Assembly: GCA_029202405.1 (NCBI GenBank)
Contig: CP119312.1
Location: 1,803,001-1,867,000 of the forward strand
Source of the DNA: Candidatus Devosia phytovorans
Lineage (GTDB): Bacteria; Pseudomonadota; Alphaproteobacteria; Rhizobiales; Devosiaceae
DNA: 64,000 bases
Reading direction: 5' to 3'
Shown: positions 1-7,949 of the stretch, piece after piece
Numbering within the stretch: position 1 is the stretch's first letter
Layout of the letters: the number at the start of each line of letters is the position of its first letter
Translations under genes and position numbers: made by a program
Notes under the pieces: model-generated
The model's database searches: none
Seen by the model: the letters and a program-made list of their open reading frames with translations, nothing else
Told to the model about the DNA's origin: nothing

Positions 1-858
1 GTGCAGGTCTATGACGCGCAGAAGCATCGTGCGCTGCCGCTGGTGGCCGATGCACGCGTTGGCCTCGAGGCATTGAACGCAGCGCTGGCCGGCTGGCAGG
101 CCGACGGCGAATGGACCGACAAGGCCAAGGGCGGCAAGGACGACTGGCAGGTTGCCGCGAGCGAAGCGGCCGCCGCCAGCAATGCCGAACTGCCGTCCGA
201 TGCGCAGGTGATCGGCGCAGTGCAGCGAGCGCGACCGGAGGCGACCGTGGTCTGCGCCGCGGGCGGCTTGCCGGGCGAATTGCACAAGCTCTGGAAGGCG
301 CGTGGCCCGGGCAGCTACCACATGGAATATGGCTTTTCGACCATGGGCTACGAGATCGCCGGCGGGCTGGGCGTCAAGCTGGCGCGGCCGGAGCAGGACG
401 TCATCGTCATGGTCGGTGACGGCAGCTATATGATGCTCAATTCAGAGATCGCCAGTGCGGTGATGCTGGGCGCCAAGCTCACCATCGTGCTGCTCGACAA
501 TGCCGGCTACGGCTGCATCAACCGGCTGCAGATGGCGACCGGCGGGGCGAACTTCAACAATCTGCTCAAGGACACCCATCACGTCACCCTGCCCGGCATC
601 GATTTTGCTGCGCATGCCGGCGCCATGGGTGCCGATGCGCGCAAGGTGAGTTCGCTGGCGGAGCTGGAAACCGCATTGCAGGAAACCGAGGCCAGCGAGC
701 GGACGACGGTGATCGTCATCGACACGGATCCGCTTGTGACCACCGATGCCGGTGGCCATTGGTGGGATGTGGCTGTGCCGGAGGTGAGCGATCGGCCACA
801 GGTCAATGCCGCGCGCGAGGCCTATGTGACGGCACTCAAGGCGCAGCGGGCGGGGTGA
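1..858 (+). CDS. iolD: 3D-(3,5/4)-trihydroxycyclohexane-1,2-dione acylhydrolase IolD, C-terminal part
   Basis: This is the 3' part of a thiamine-diphosphate enzyme; the family is about 600 residues, so roughly half lies before the window. IolD hydrolyses the ring of the inositol-derived dione in cytosolic myo-inositol catabolism. The visible part is the C-terminal ThDP-binding domain. It has the GDGSYMMLNSE motif followed about 24 residues later by the conserved DN pair, which is the classic GDG...N cofactor/Mg site. It is followed by iolE and iolB on the same strand, which fixes the assignment. The first in-frame GTG at position 1 is only the window edge, not a start. Confidence 0.93.
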   Translation: MQVYDAQKHRALPLVADARVGLEALNAALAGWQADGEWTDKAKGGKDDWQVAASEAAAASNAELPSDAQVIGAVQRARPEATVVCAAGGLPGELHKLWKARGPGSYHMEYGFSTMGYEIAGGLGVKLARPEQDVIVMVGDGSYMMLNSEIASAVMLGAKLTIVLLDNAGYGCINRLQMATGGANFNNLLKDTHHVTLPGIDFAAHAGAMGADARKVSSLAELETALQETEASERTTVIVIDTDPLVTTDAGGHWWDVAVPEVSDRPQVNAAREAYVTALKAQRAG

Positions 859-862
859 CCCA

Positions 863-993
863 GCCACGCCCCCCGTGGTTCGAGGCTTTGCTGCGCAAAG
901 CACCTCACCATGAGGGCTACTGAGATAACGGTGTTCCAACAGCCCTCATGGTGAGGCGGGAGCGCAGCGACCCTCGAACCACGAGGGCGTGGC
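863..993. repeat. 131-bp imperfect palindromic element between iolD and iolE
   Basis: Three nested inverted-repeat arms are visible. The outer arms are 863-885 and 972-993, differing by one mismatch and a 1-nt length change. The middle arms are around 890-896 and 962-969. The inner arms, 903-918 and 941-956, are a perfect 16 bp. The whole segment can fold into one long hairpin, and its arms resemble the REP-like palindromes scattered between genes of many Rhizobiales. It lies inside the iol transcript and reaches to 17 bases before the chosen iolE start. It may act as an mRNA stabiliser or be a passive non-autonomous repeat. Confidence 0.75.
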
Positions 994-1009
994 AGGATGG
1001 AGAAAAGAC

Positions 1010-1927
1010 GTGAAAGCCAAACTTGGCATGTCGCCGATTGCGTGGTGGAACGACGATCTGGTTGAACTCAGCGACGACGTATCCCTGGAGGAATGTCTGC
1101 GGCAGTCGCGCTCGGCGGGCTTTACCGGCATGGAAAAGGGCCGGCGCTTTCCCGATGATCCAGCGGTGATGCTGCCGATTTTGAAAGCCGCCGACGTGAC
1201 GCTGTGTGGCGGCTGGTTCTCGGGGACGCTGGTCGACGAGGAACTGTCGGTCAACAAGGACCGCATCGCGCCCATGATCGAGCTGTTCAAGGCGGTCAAT
1301 GCGCCCTGCATCGTCTATGGCGAGGTCGGCCGCTCGGTGCAGGGCAGACGCGAGGTGCCGCTGGCACAGAAGCCCAAGCTCGCAGATGACGAGATGAAGG
1401 CCTACGCTCGCAAAGTCACCGAGTTTGGCGAGTGGTGCGCGGACCAGGGGATGCCCCTCTCCTATCACCATCACATGGCGGCGGTGGTCGAGACCGAGGC
1501 GGAGCTGGACGCCTTCATGCGCCACTCCGGCCAAGGCATTCCGCTGCTGCTCGATGCGGGTCACCTGGCTTTTGCCGGTGGCGATGTGTTGCGGGCCATC
1601 GACAATCACCATGCCCGGATCAACCATGTGCATGTGAAGGATATTCGCCGATCGGTGGTCGACGGACTGGACCGGAGCCGGCAGAGCTTCCTCGACGCGG
1701 TGGCGCTGGGCGCCTTTACCGTGCCGGGCGATGGCTCGCTGGATTTCCGCGCGATCGTGCAGAAACTGGCCGATCATGGGTATGAGGGCTGGTTCGTCGT
1801 CGAGGCAGAGCAGGACCCGGTTGCCAATCCGCCGCTCAGGATGGCGCAGGTGGGACACAAGGAGCTGATGCGGGTGATGACGGCGGCCGGATATACGGTC
1901 GAGACGCAGGGCTTTCCCAACGCCTGA
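1010..1927 (+). CDS. iolE: myo-inosose-2 dehydratase IolE
   Basis: The product is a 305-residue TIM-barrel protein of the sugar-phosphate isomerase/epimerase fold. IolE removes water from 2-keto-myo-inositol to give the trihydroxycyclohexanedione used by IolD. The N-terminus reads KLGMSPIAWWNDD, the usual IolE opening. Barrel metal-ligand regions include YHHHMAAVVET, LLLDAGHLAFAGGD, NHVHVKDI and VVEAEQDP. A longer frame begins at GTG 989, but GTG 1010 is preferred because a GGAGAAAA Shine-Dalgarno sequence sits just before it and the family starts there. It lies between iolD and iolB, as expected for an iol operon. Confidence 0.93.
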   Translation: MKAKLGMSPIAWWNDDLVELSDDVSLEECLRQSRSAGFTGMEKGRRFPDDPAVMLPILKAADVTLCGGWFSGTLVDEELSVNKDRIAPMIELFKAVNAPCIVYGEVGRSVQGRREVPLAQKPKLADDEMKAYARKVTEFGEWCADQGMPLSYHHHMAAVVETEAELDAFMRHSGQGIPLLLDAGHLAFAGGDVLRAIDNHHARINHVHVKDIRRSVVDGLDRSRQSFLDAVALGAFTVPGDGSLDFRAIVQKLADHGYEGWFVVEAEQDPVANPPLRMAQVGHKELMRVMTAAGYTVETQGFPNA

Positions 1928-1966
1928 TATTTGCTAGAAGGGCCACATTCATCTGGAGGATAAAGC

Positions 1967-2215
1967 GTGGCCCTCAAGCCCAATGACGTGACCTGGTTCA
2001 AGCCCCTGTGGCGGCGCGTTGCCGTCACCGTGTTTCTCGCCGTCTGGTGCGCCTGGGAGTGGTGGAACCAGGAAGCGTTCTGGGGAGTGCTGGTTGGCGC
2101 GGCGCTGGCCTATTCGCTCTATAATTTCTTCTATGCCTTCCCCAAAGAGGAGCCGGTGAATGAGCAAATCCCCCCTGTTGGTGAAACCGACGAGCAAGAC
2201 GGGCCTCGTCCATGA
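1967..2215 (+). CDS. small DUF3329-like membrane protein inside the iol operon
   Basis: This 82-residue protein starts at GTG 1967 behind a clear CTGGAGGA ribosome site. It has a WFKPLWRR opening, then one or two hydrophobic segments (about residues 17-34 and 38-56), and an acidic tail. The pattern resembles the small DUF3329 membrane proteins common in Rhizobiales, whose role is unknown. Its 3' end overlaps the iolB start by 56 bases in another frame, so the two are probably translationally coupled. No enzymatic motif is seen. A link to inositol metabolism rests only on position. Confidence 0.7.
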   Translation: MALKPNDVTWFKPLWRRVAVTVFLAVWCAWEWWNQEAFWGVLVGAALAYSLYNFFYAFPKEEPVNEQIPPVGETDEQDGPRP

Positions 2216-2960
2216 TGTGACGCCCGCCTCTGCGGGTTGGAAACATGTCGGCTTTGCGCTGCACAGGCTGGCTCTCGGTGAAGTCGCGGGCGGAGAGGCG
2301 GGAAGCCAGGAACTGTGCCTGGTGCTGGTAAGCGGCAAGGCGCGGATTTCCGTCGACGGCCACGATTTTGGCGAGATCGGCGAGCGCATGAGCCCGTTCG
2401 AGGGCGCGCCGTATGCGGTCTACGTCCCCAAAGGCAGCGAATGGGCGGCCGATGCGACCACGGCGCTGGAACTGGCGGTCTGCGCGGCGCCGGGTGGCGG
2501 CGACTACAAGCCGCATGTAATTGCGCCCGGGACGCATCCGCGCCTGTCGCGCGGCAAGGGCGCCAATGTGCGCCATGTCTACAATATCATGCCCGAGGAT
2601 GACGGCGCGGCGCATTCGCTGCTGGTGGTGGAAGTGATCACCCCGCAGGGCAATACGTCGTCCTATCCGCCGCACAAGCATGATCAGGACAACCTGCCCA
2701 ACGAGAGCTTTCTCGAGGAGACCTACTACCACCGCCTGAACCCGCCGCAGGGCTTTGCCTTCCAGCGCGTCTATACCGACGACCGGTCCCTGGACGAAGC
2801 CATGGCGGTGGAGGATGGCGACGTGACGCTGGTGCCCAGGGGCTATCACCCGGTGGCGACGACGGCAGGCTATGACCTCTATTATCTCAACGTCATGGCC
2901 GGCCCCAAGCGCGTGTGGAAATTCCACAACGCAGCCGAGCATGAGTGGCTGTTGAAATAG
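2160..2960 (+). CDS. iolB: 5-deoxy-glucuronate isomerase IolB
   Basis: This 266-residue cytosolic cupin-type isomerase converts 5-deoxy-glucuronate to 2-deoxy-5-keto-gluconate, the step after IolD. The metal-binding cupin motif is visible as SYPPHKHDQDNLPNESFLEE around residues 173-192, and a later conserved GYHPV segment lies near residue 224. The ATG is preceded by AGAGGAGCC and overlaps the upstream small gene. A strong bidirectional hairpin follows the stop, so this is the last gene of the plus-strand iol transcript. Confidence 0.93.
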   Translation: MSKSPLLVKPTSKTGLVHDVTPASAGWKHVGFALHRLALGEVAGGEAGSQELCLVLVSGKARISVDGHDFGEIGERMSPFEGAPYAVYVPKGSEWAADATTALELAVCAAPGGGDYKPHVIAPGTHPRLSRGKGANVRHVYNIMPEDDGAAHSLLVVEVITPQGNTSSYPPHKHDQDNLPNESFLEETYYHRLNPPQGFAFQRVYTDDRSLDEAMAVEDGDVTLVPRGYHPVATTAGYDLYYLNVMAGPKRVWKFHNAAEHEWLLK

Positions 2961-2982
2961 CCGGCTGGAAATTGGAACAGCA

Positions 2983-3008
2983 AAAAGGGCGCTCCAGGGC
3001 GCCCTTTT
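2983..3008. terminator. bidirectional intrinsic terminator between iolB and iolG
   Basis: A perfect 10-bp stem (2983-2992 with 2999-3008) and a 6-base loop carries an A tract on the left arm and a T tract on the right arm. It can therefore stop transcription from both sides. It sits between the convergent iolB and iolG genes. Confidence 0.85.
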
Positions 3009-3029
3009 CGTTTGGTCGGCTGCAAACGG

Positions 3030-4067
3030 TCAGCGACCCTGGAACACGGTCTTGTCGGCCAATGCGCCGGTGACTTCGCTGACCTTGACCGCCCTTCCCT
3101 CCTTGACCGACTTCAGCGCGGCATCGGCCAGCGCAAGGGCGATGAGGCCGTCGAGGCCGCTGGGCGATGCCGGAGATTTCGATTCAACAGAATCGATGAA
3201 GGCACTGATTTCGTGGGCATAGGCCTCGGTGTAGCGGGTCATGAAAAAGTCGTGCAGCGGCGGGCGGGTGTAGCCGGTGGCATTGGCAACTTCGATGGAA
3301 ACCGGGCGCTGGTTTTCGGCCGAGACGGCGCCCTTGCTGCCATGCACTTCAATACGTTGGTCGTAGCCATAGGTGGCGCGGCGCGAGTTGGAGATGGTGG
3401 CATGCTTGCCCGAGGCGGTGGAGAGCATGACGGACACCGAGTCATAGTCGCCCGCTTCGCCGATGGCCTTGTCGACGAGGACCGAGGCCTGGGCAGAGAC
3501 GGTTTCGATTTCCTCGCCGAGGAGGAACCGGGCCATGTCGAAATCGTGGATGGTCATGTCGCGGAAAATGCCGCCCGAGCGCTTGATATAGTCGACCGGC
3601 GGGGCGCCAGGATCGCGCGAGACGATGGTGACCATTTCCACGGTGCCGATCTCACCCCTGGCGATCACATCGTGCACGGCCATGAAATGGGGATCGAAGC
3701 GGCGGTTGAAGCCGACCATGAGCGTCGCGCCTTCGGCATCGACGACCTTGAGGCAGGCTTTTACGCGCTCGACGTCGAGATCGATCGGCTTTTCGCAAAA
3801 GATTGCCTTGCCGGCCTTGGAAAACTGCTCGATCAGGTCGGCATGGGTGTCGGTGGGCGTGCAGATGACCACGGCGTCGATGTCAGTGGCCTTGAGGATG
3901 GCGTCGATGGTCCGCACTTCGGCACCATATTGAGTGGCGAGATCAGTGGCTGCTTTCTCGAAAGCATCGGCCACGGCAACGAGTTGGGCCTTGGCACTGG
4001 AAGTGATGGCCTTTGCATGCACCTTGCCGATGCGGCCGGCGCCGAGCAGGCCGAAACGAACAGTCAT
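3030..4067 (-). CDS. iolG: inositol 2-dehydrogenase IolG (Gfo/Idh/MocA family)
   Basis: This 345-residue NAD-dependent enzyme oxidises myo-inositol to 2-keto-myo-inositol, the first catabolic step. The N-terminal Rossmann motif is GLLGAGRIGKVHAK. The family EKP motif appears as IFCEKPIDLD near residue 95, and the catalytic-domain segment DMTIHDFDMARFLLGEE is typical. A longer frame runs upstream, but the ATG at 4067 gives the canonical MTVRFGLLGAG start. It is the last gene of the minus-strand cluster iolI-ibpA-iatA-iatP-iolG, separated from iatP by a palindromic repeat. A scyllo-inositol or other polyol dehydrogenase is possible, but the context favours IolG. Confidence 0.9.
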   Translation of the reverse strand: MTVRFGLLGAGRIGKVHAKAITSSAKAQLVAVADAFEKAATDLATQYGAEVRTIDAILKATDIDAVVICTPTDTHADLIEQFSKAGKAIFCEKPIDLDVERVKACLKVVDAEGATLMVGFNRRFDPHFMAVHDVIARGEIGTVEMVTIVSRDPGAPPVDYIKRSGGIFRDMTIHDFDMARFLLGEEIETVSAQASVLVDKAIGEAGDYDSVSVMLSTASGKHATISNSRRATYGYDQRIEVHGSKGAVSAENQRPVSIEVANATGYTRPPLHDFFMTRYTEAYAHEISAFIDSVESKSPASPSGLDGLIALALADAALKSVKEGRAVKVSEVTGALADKTVFQGR

Positions 4068-4118
4068 TTTAGTCTCCGATATTTTTGCCCTTTGGCAGGA
4101 TAATTTCGCACCCACAAT

Positions 4119-4194
4119 GTCATCCCGGCCTTGAGCCGGGATCCATCTCGAGATTTCAGGATGGGCCCCGGCTCGAGGCCGGGGTGACATCGCG
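4119..4194. repeat. palindromic repeat, copy 1 (paired CCCGGC-type arms)
   Basis: The element begins GTCATCCCGGCC and ends GGCCGGGGTGACATCGCG, with two internal hairpins of the form CCGGC-TTGAG-CCGGG. Arms of the same sequence recur at 14887-14924 and 63631-63770, so this is a dispersed repeat family. It lies in the iatP-iolG gap within the transcript. Confidence 0.8.
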
Positions 4195-4215
4195 TGTGTG
4201 GAGGCGTTGGCAGAA

Positions 4216-5232
4216 TCAGACCTTCTTGCGCTTGTTCTGGCGATACTGGTCGGCCACCACGGCGGCGACAATGATCATGCCTTTGATGATTTCCTGATAG
4301 TAGGCATCGATGCGCAGGAAGGTGAAGCCCGAGGTCATGGTGCCCAGGATCACCGTGCCGATGACTGTGCCGGTAATGCGCCCCTTGCCACCCGAGAGCG
4401 AAGTACCGCCGATGACCGCTGCGGCGATGGCGTCGAGTTCATACATCACACCCATGCCGGCCTGGGCGGTCTGGGCGCGGGCCGCGGTGACGAGACCGGC
4501 GAGACCCGCCAGCATGCCGGCGATGGCATAGACCTTGATCAGGTGCTTTTCGATGTTGATGCCCGAAACGCGGGCTGCCTGCGCGTTGGCGCCGATGGCA
4601 TAGGTAAACTTGCCGTAGCGGGTGTAGCGCAGGGCGATGTGGAAGATCAGCGCGACGCCGAGGAAAATCACTACGGGCCAGATGGAATAGCCGATGACAG
4701 TGAAGTCCGGGGTCAGGCCGGAAACCGGCTGGCCTTTGGTGTACCATTTGGCGACGCCGCGGGCCGAGACCATCATGCCAAGCGTGGCGATGAAGGGGGG
4801 AATTTTGGTATAGGAAATCAGCGAACCGTTGACGATGCCGGCGAGAATGCCGATGGCAAGGCCGATAACGATCGGGATGATGACCGGCAGGCCGACGAGA
4901 GCAGGATACACCGGGCGGGCCCAGTCGGCGCTCTGCGCAAAGCTGGCGGCGATCATGGCGGTCATGCCAACCACCGAGCCCGAGCTTAGGTCGATGCCGC
5001 CGGTGATGATGACCTGGGTCACGCCAACAGCGATGATGCCGACAACCGACACCTGCAGGATCATGATGGTCAGACGCTGCTGGTTCATCAGGAAGGACTG
5101 GCCGACGAAGATCCAGCCCAACGCCTCAAAGGTCAGGGCGATACCGGCAAGCACCAGCAGGATGGACAGTTCGGTCGGCAGTTTACGCCGGCGCACACGC
5201 GGGGGTGCGAGGCTATCGGAAGTGGTTGTCAT
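4216..5232 (-). CDS. iatP: inositol ABC transporter permease IatP (RbsC type)
   Basis: This 338-residue inner-membrane protein of the ribose/xylose permease family (BPD_transp_2) has about 8-10 hydrophobic segments. It carries the family signature GVTQVIITGGIDLSSGSVVGM near residues 74-95 and the ALRYTRYGKFTYAIGANAQAARVSGI cytoplasmic loop near residue 200. It would form the channel of a sugar importer with the ATPase and binding protein encoded upstream. The neighbouring iol genes point to myo-inositol as substrate, as for S. meliloti IatP. The specificity is inferred from context only. Confidence 0.85.
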   Translation of the reverse strand: MTTTSDSLAPPRVRRRKLPTELSILLVLAGIALTFEALGWIFVGQSFLMNQQRLTIMILQVSVVGIIAVGVTQVIITGGIDLSSGSVVGMTAMIAASFAQSADWARPVYPALVGLPVIIPIVIGLAIGILAGIVNGSLISYTKIPPFIATLGMMVSARGVAKWYTKGQPVSGLTPDFTVIGYSIWPVVIFLGVALIFHIALRYTRYGKFTYAIGANAQAARVSGINIEKHLIKVYAIAGMLAGLAGLVTAARAQTAQAGMGVMYELDAIAAAVIGGTSLSGGKGRITGTVIGTVILGTMTSGFTFLRIDAYYQEIIKGMIIVAAVVADQYRQNKRKKV

Positions 5233-5287
5233 GTCTGGGTCCTCCCCGCGACGGAATAGAATGGGCTTGCTGTCTGTCTGGTCCTGA

Positions 5288-6826
5288 TCATCGCGCGGCC
5301 AGGTCCATGATCTTGACCTGATCGGCCTCGGCGCGATCGAGGAAACCGGTGGCGCGGCCGTGGTGCATGACCATGATGCGGTCGCTCATCCCGAGTACTT
5401 CGGGCAGTTCCGAGGAAATCATGATCACCGCCACGCCCTGTCGGGCGAGCTGGGTCACCAGCTTGTGGATTTCCGCCTTGGCGCCCACGTCGATGCCGCG
5501 GGTCGGCTCGTCGAGAATGAGCACCTTCGGATTGGTCAGCAGCCAGCGGCCGATGAGAACCTTCTGCTGGTTGCCGCCCGAGAGGTTCTCCACCCGCTCT
5601 GACAGGTTCGGCGTCTTGACGCGCAACTTGGAAGCCATTTCCTCGCAGGCGTTGTCGAGCGCACCCTGGCGAACGAAGCCCGAGCGCAGGTTGCCGCCCT
5701 TGAACACGGCCATCTGCATGTTTTCCTGGATATCCAGCGAAAGGAAGCAGCCTGTGTCCTTCCGGTCTTCAGTAAGAAAGGCCATGCCGTTGCTGATCGC
5801 CACCTGTGGATTGGTGACGGCGAGTTGCTTGCCGAAGAGAGTTATGCTGCCGGAGGATGCCGGCGTGACGCCAAAAAGGGTTTCGGCGACATTGGAACGA
5901 CCGGAGCCGACGAGGCCGGCGATGCCGAGAATTTCGCCGGCGCGGACGTCGAAGGAAATGTCGGAGAAGACGCCGTTGAGGGTGAGGTCCTTGACCGACA
6001 GGACAACATCGCCGATCGGCACGTCTTCCTTGGGGAACATCTGGGTGATTTCGCGCCCGACCATCATGCGGATGATCTCGTCGCGGGTCACGTCGGTCGA
6101 AGCATGGGTGCCGATATAGCGGCCGTCGCGAAAGACAGAGACTTCGTCGGCGATGTCGAACAGCTCGCTCATCTTGTGCGTGATGTAGACAATGCCTTTG
6201 CCCTGGGCGCGCAGGTCACGGATGATGCGGAAGAGATGGGCGACTTCGGTTTCGGTGAGGGCGGAGGTCGGCTCGTCCATGATGAGCACATCGCTCTCAT
6301 AGGACACCGCTTTGGCAATCTCGACCATCTGCCGGCTGGCGACGGAAAGCGTCGAAACCTGCACTTCGGGATCGATGTCGATATTGAGCTTCTGGAAAAG
6401 TTCTTCGGTCTGCCGGTTGAGCTGGCCATGATTGACGAAGCCCAGGCGGTTAAGCGGCTCGCGACGAATCCAGATGTTTTCGGCAACGGTCATCCAGGGC
6501 ATCAGGTTGAGTTCCTGATGGATCATGGCAATGCCGTTTTCGAGCGCGTCGAGCGGCGACTTCAGCCGGATGTCCTGGCCGCGCAGCGTCACCGTGCCGC
6601 TATCAGGCGTATAGATGCCGGCAATGATCTTCATCAGCGTCGACTTGCCGGCGCCATTCTCGCCCATCAGCGCGTGCACGGTGCCGCGCTTGAGCTGGAG
6701 CGAGACGTCGTCCAGGGCAACCACGCCGGGAAATTCCTTGCGGGCGTTGCTGATTTCAAGAAGATAGGGCGCGTTGGGCACGGCGCCGCTTTCGCGGACC
6801 GCACGCATTGTCTGCGGGCTTACCAT
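5288..6826 (-). CDS. iatA: inositol ABC transporter ATP-binding protein IatA (two ABC domains)
   Basis: This 512-residue cytosolic ATPase has two fused ABC modules, as in RbsA/MglA. Module one has Walker A GENGAGKST near residue 54 and Walker B DVLIMDEPTSAL. Module two has a degenerate Walker A (GLVGSGRSNV), the signature LSGGNQQKV and Walker B VLILDEPTRGID, all typical of this family. It starts at ATG 6826 after a GGAGGCTGGCC region. It lies between ibpA and iatP in a sugar-import operon, so it should energise inositol uptake. Confidence 0.87.
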   Translation of the reverse strand: MVSPQTMRAVRESGAVPNAPYLLEISNARKEFPGVVALDDVSLQLKRGTVHALMGENGAGKSTLMKIIAGIYTPDSGTVTLRGQDIRLKSPLDALENGIAMIHQELNLMPWMTVAENIWIRREPLNRLGFVNHGQLNRQTEELFQKLNIDIDPEVQVSTLSVASRQMVEIAKAVSYESDVLIMDEPTSALTETEVAHLFRIIRDLRAQGKGIVYITHKMSELFDIADEVSVFRDGRYIGTHASTDVTRDEIIRMMVGREITQMFPKEDVPIGDVVLSVKDLTLNGVFSDISFDVRAGEILGIAGLVGSGRSNVAETLFGVTPASSGSITLFGKQLAVTNPQVAISNGMAFLTEDRKDTGCFLSLDIQENMQMAVFKGGNLRSGFVRQGALDNACEEMASKLRVKTPNLSERVENLSGGNQQKVLIGRWLLTNPKVLILDEPTRGIDVGAKAEIHKLVTQLARQGVAVIMISSELPEVLGMSDRIMVMHHGRATGFLDRAEADQVKIMDLAAR

Positions 6827-6915
6827 GGCCAGCCTCCCTGCCCTTTCCGGGCGTCATCGAGGGAGGATGCGCCGAATGAGCGGCGCATCCAAGAGTCATC
6901 CGAAGTGCAAAGGGC

Positions 6916-7869
6916 CTAGTTGCTGCCCTGGTAGTCGGCAAGGTTGGCCGGGGTCACCAGTTCGAAGGGAACCCAGACTTCGCGTTCGACGGTCTCGCCA
7001 CGCGAAAGCGCAAGAGCGGCGTCGAGCGCGCCCTGCCCCTGACCGGCAGCGTTCTGGAACACGGTGACATCGAGGTCGCCGGCCTCCATGGCTGCCAGCG
7101 CGTCGGCAGTGGCATCGACACCGGCGACAATGACCTGGTCCATCGCCATCCCGGAAGACTTGAGGGCCTGGATGGCACCGATGGCCATTTCGTCATTGTT
7201 TGCAACGACGGCGTCAAAGGCGAGGCCTGCCGAGAGCCAGTTGGTCACGAGGTCGGCGCCCTGCTGGCGGGACCAGTTCCCCGTCTGCTCTTCGACGATC
7301 TTGATGAAGGAGCATTCGGGCGTGGCGATCACGTCATGCACGTCCTGGGTGCGCTGGCGGGCTGCCTGGTTGGACAATTCGCCCATCAGCACGACGATAT
7401 TGGCTTCGGTCTTGCCGGCTTCGGTCAGCAGGCGGCAGACTTCCTTGGTCTCGAGAGTGCCGGAGTCCACTTCGTTGGATGCAACGAAAGCCTGCTTTTC
7501 CGGCAGAGAGTCGAGGTTGACCGGCTGGCGATTGACGTAGACCAGCGGAATGCCGGCATCGGCGGCAAGCTGGGACATGGGGGCTGTCGCATCGGTATCC
7601 ACCGCATTGACGACGATGGCATCGACGCCCGAAGCGATGAAATTCTGGATCTGGCTCATCTGCTTGGAAACGTCGTTCTGGGCGTCTTCCACCTGCAGCT
7701 CGACGCCATCGAGCGTAGCAGCATAGTCGCCCATGCCATTGCGCAGCACGGTGAGGAAATTGTCGTCAAAGGCAGCCATGGATACGCCGATGGTTTCGGC
7801 ATGGGCAGCGCCGGCAAAGCCGGTCGAAAGCATGGTGGTGGCCAAAGCGGCCAGCGCGATCTTGTTCAT
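6916..7869 (-). CDS. ibpA: periplasmic inositol-binding protein IbpA
   Basis: This 317-residue peripl_BP_4-type protein starts at ATG 7869 behind GGAGGAGAAACCG. A cleavable signal peptide of about 23 residues ends in GAAHA. The mature start TIGVSMAAFDDNFLTVLRNGM and the segment QMSQIQNFIASGVDAIVVNAVD are characteristic of ribose/inositol-type binding proteins. It captures the sugar in the periplasm and delivers it to IatP/IatA. An imperfect hairpin lies between the upstream iolI-like stop and this start, which may raise its mRNA level relative to its neighbours. Confidence 0.87.
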   Translation of the reverse strand: MNKIALAALATTMLSTGFAGAAHAETIGVSMAAFDDNFLTVLRNGMGDYAATLDGVELQVEDAQNDVSKQMSQIQNFIASGVDAIVVNAVDTDATAPMSQLAADAGIPLVYVNRQPVNLDSLPEKQAFVASNEVDSGTLETKEVCRLLTEAGKTEANIVVLMGELSNQAARQRTQDVHDVIATPECSFIKIVEEQTGNWSRQQGADLVTNWLSAGLAFDAVVANNDEMAIGAIQALKSSGMAMDQVIVAGVDATADALAAMEAGDLDVTVFQNAAGQGQGALDAALALSRGETVEREVWVPFELVTPANLADYQGSN

Positions 7870-7920
7870 TTCGGTTTCTCCTCCACAGAGCGGGCGTCCG
7901 GTTAGCACCCCGTTTTTCCG

Positions 7921-7943
7921 GAATTTCCCTTTTGCGGGAATTC
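7921..7943 (-). other. intercistronic stem-loop before ibpA
   Basis: An imperfect inverted repeat (7921-7929 with 7936-7943, one bulged base) directly follows the iolI-like stop codon and precedes ibpA. There is no long T run, so an RNA processing or stabilising hairpin is more likely than a terminator. Confidence 0.4.
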
Positions 7944-7949
7944 TTTTGC

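Noticed and set aside
3012..4103. 363-codon open frame on the plus strand over iolG
   Set aside because: It lies opposite iolG with no ribosome site, and its residue content is that of GC-rich antisense. iolG has clear motifs.
5825..6919. 364-codon plus-strand frame over iatA
   Set aside because: It is antisense to the ABC ATPase, shows no domain and has a Gly/Asp/His-rich shadow composition.
7917..7930. GGAA/TTCC-like sequence near 7919 as a second IolR site
   Set aside because: The spacing is not N6, and the segment is better explained as part of the intercistronic hairpin.
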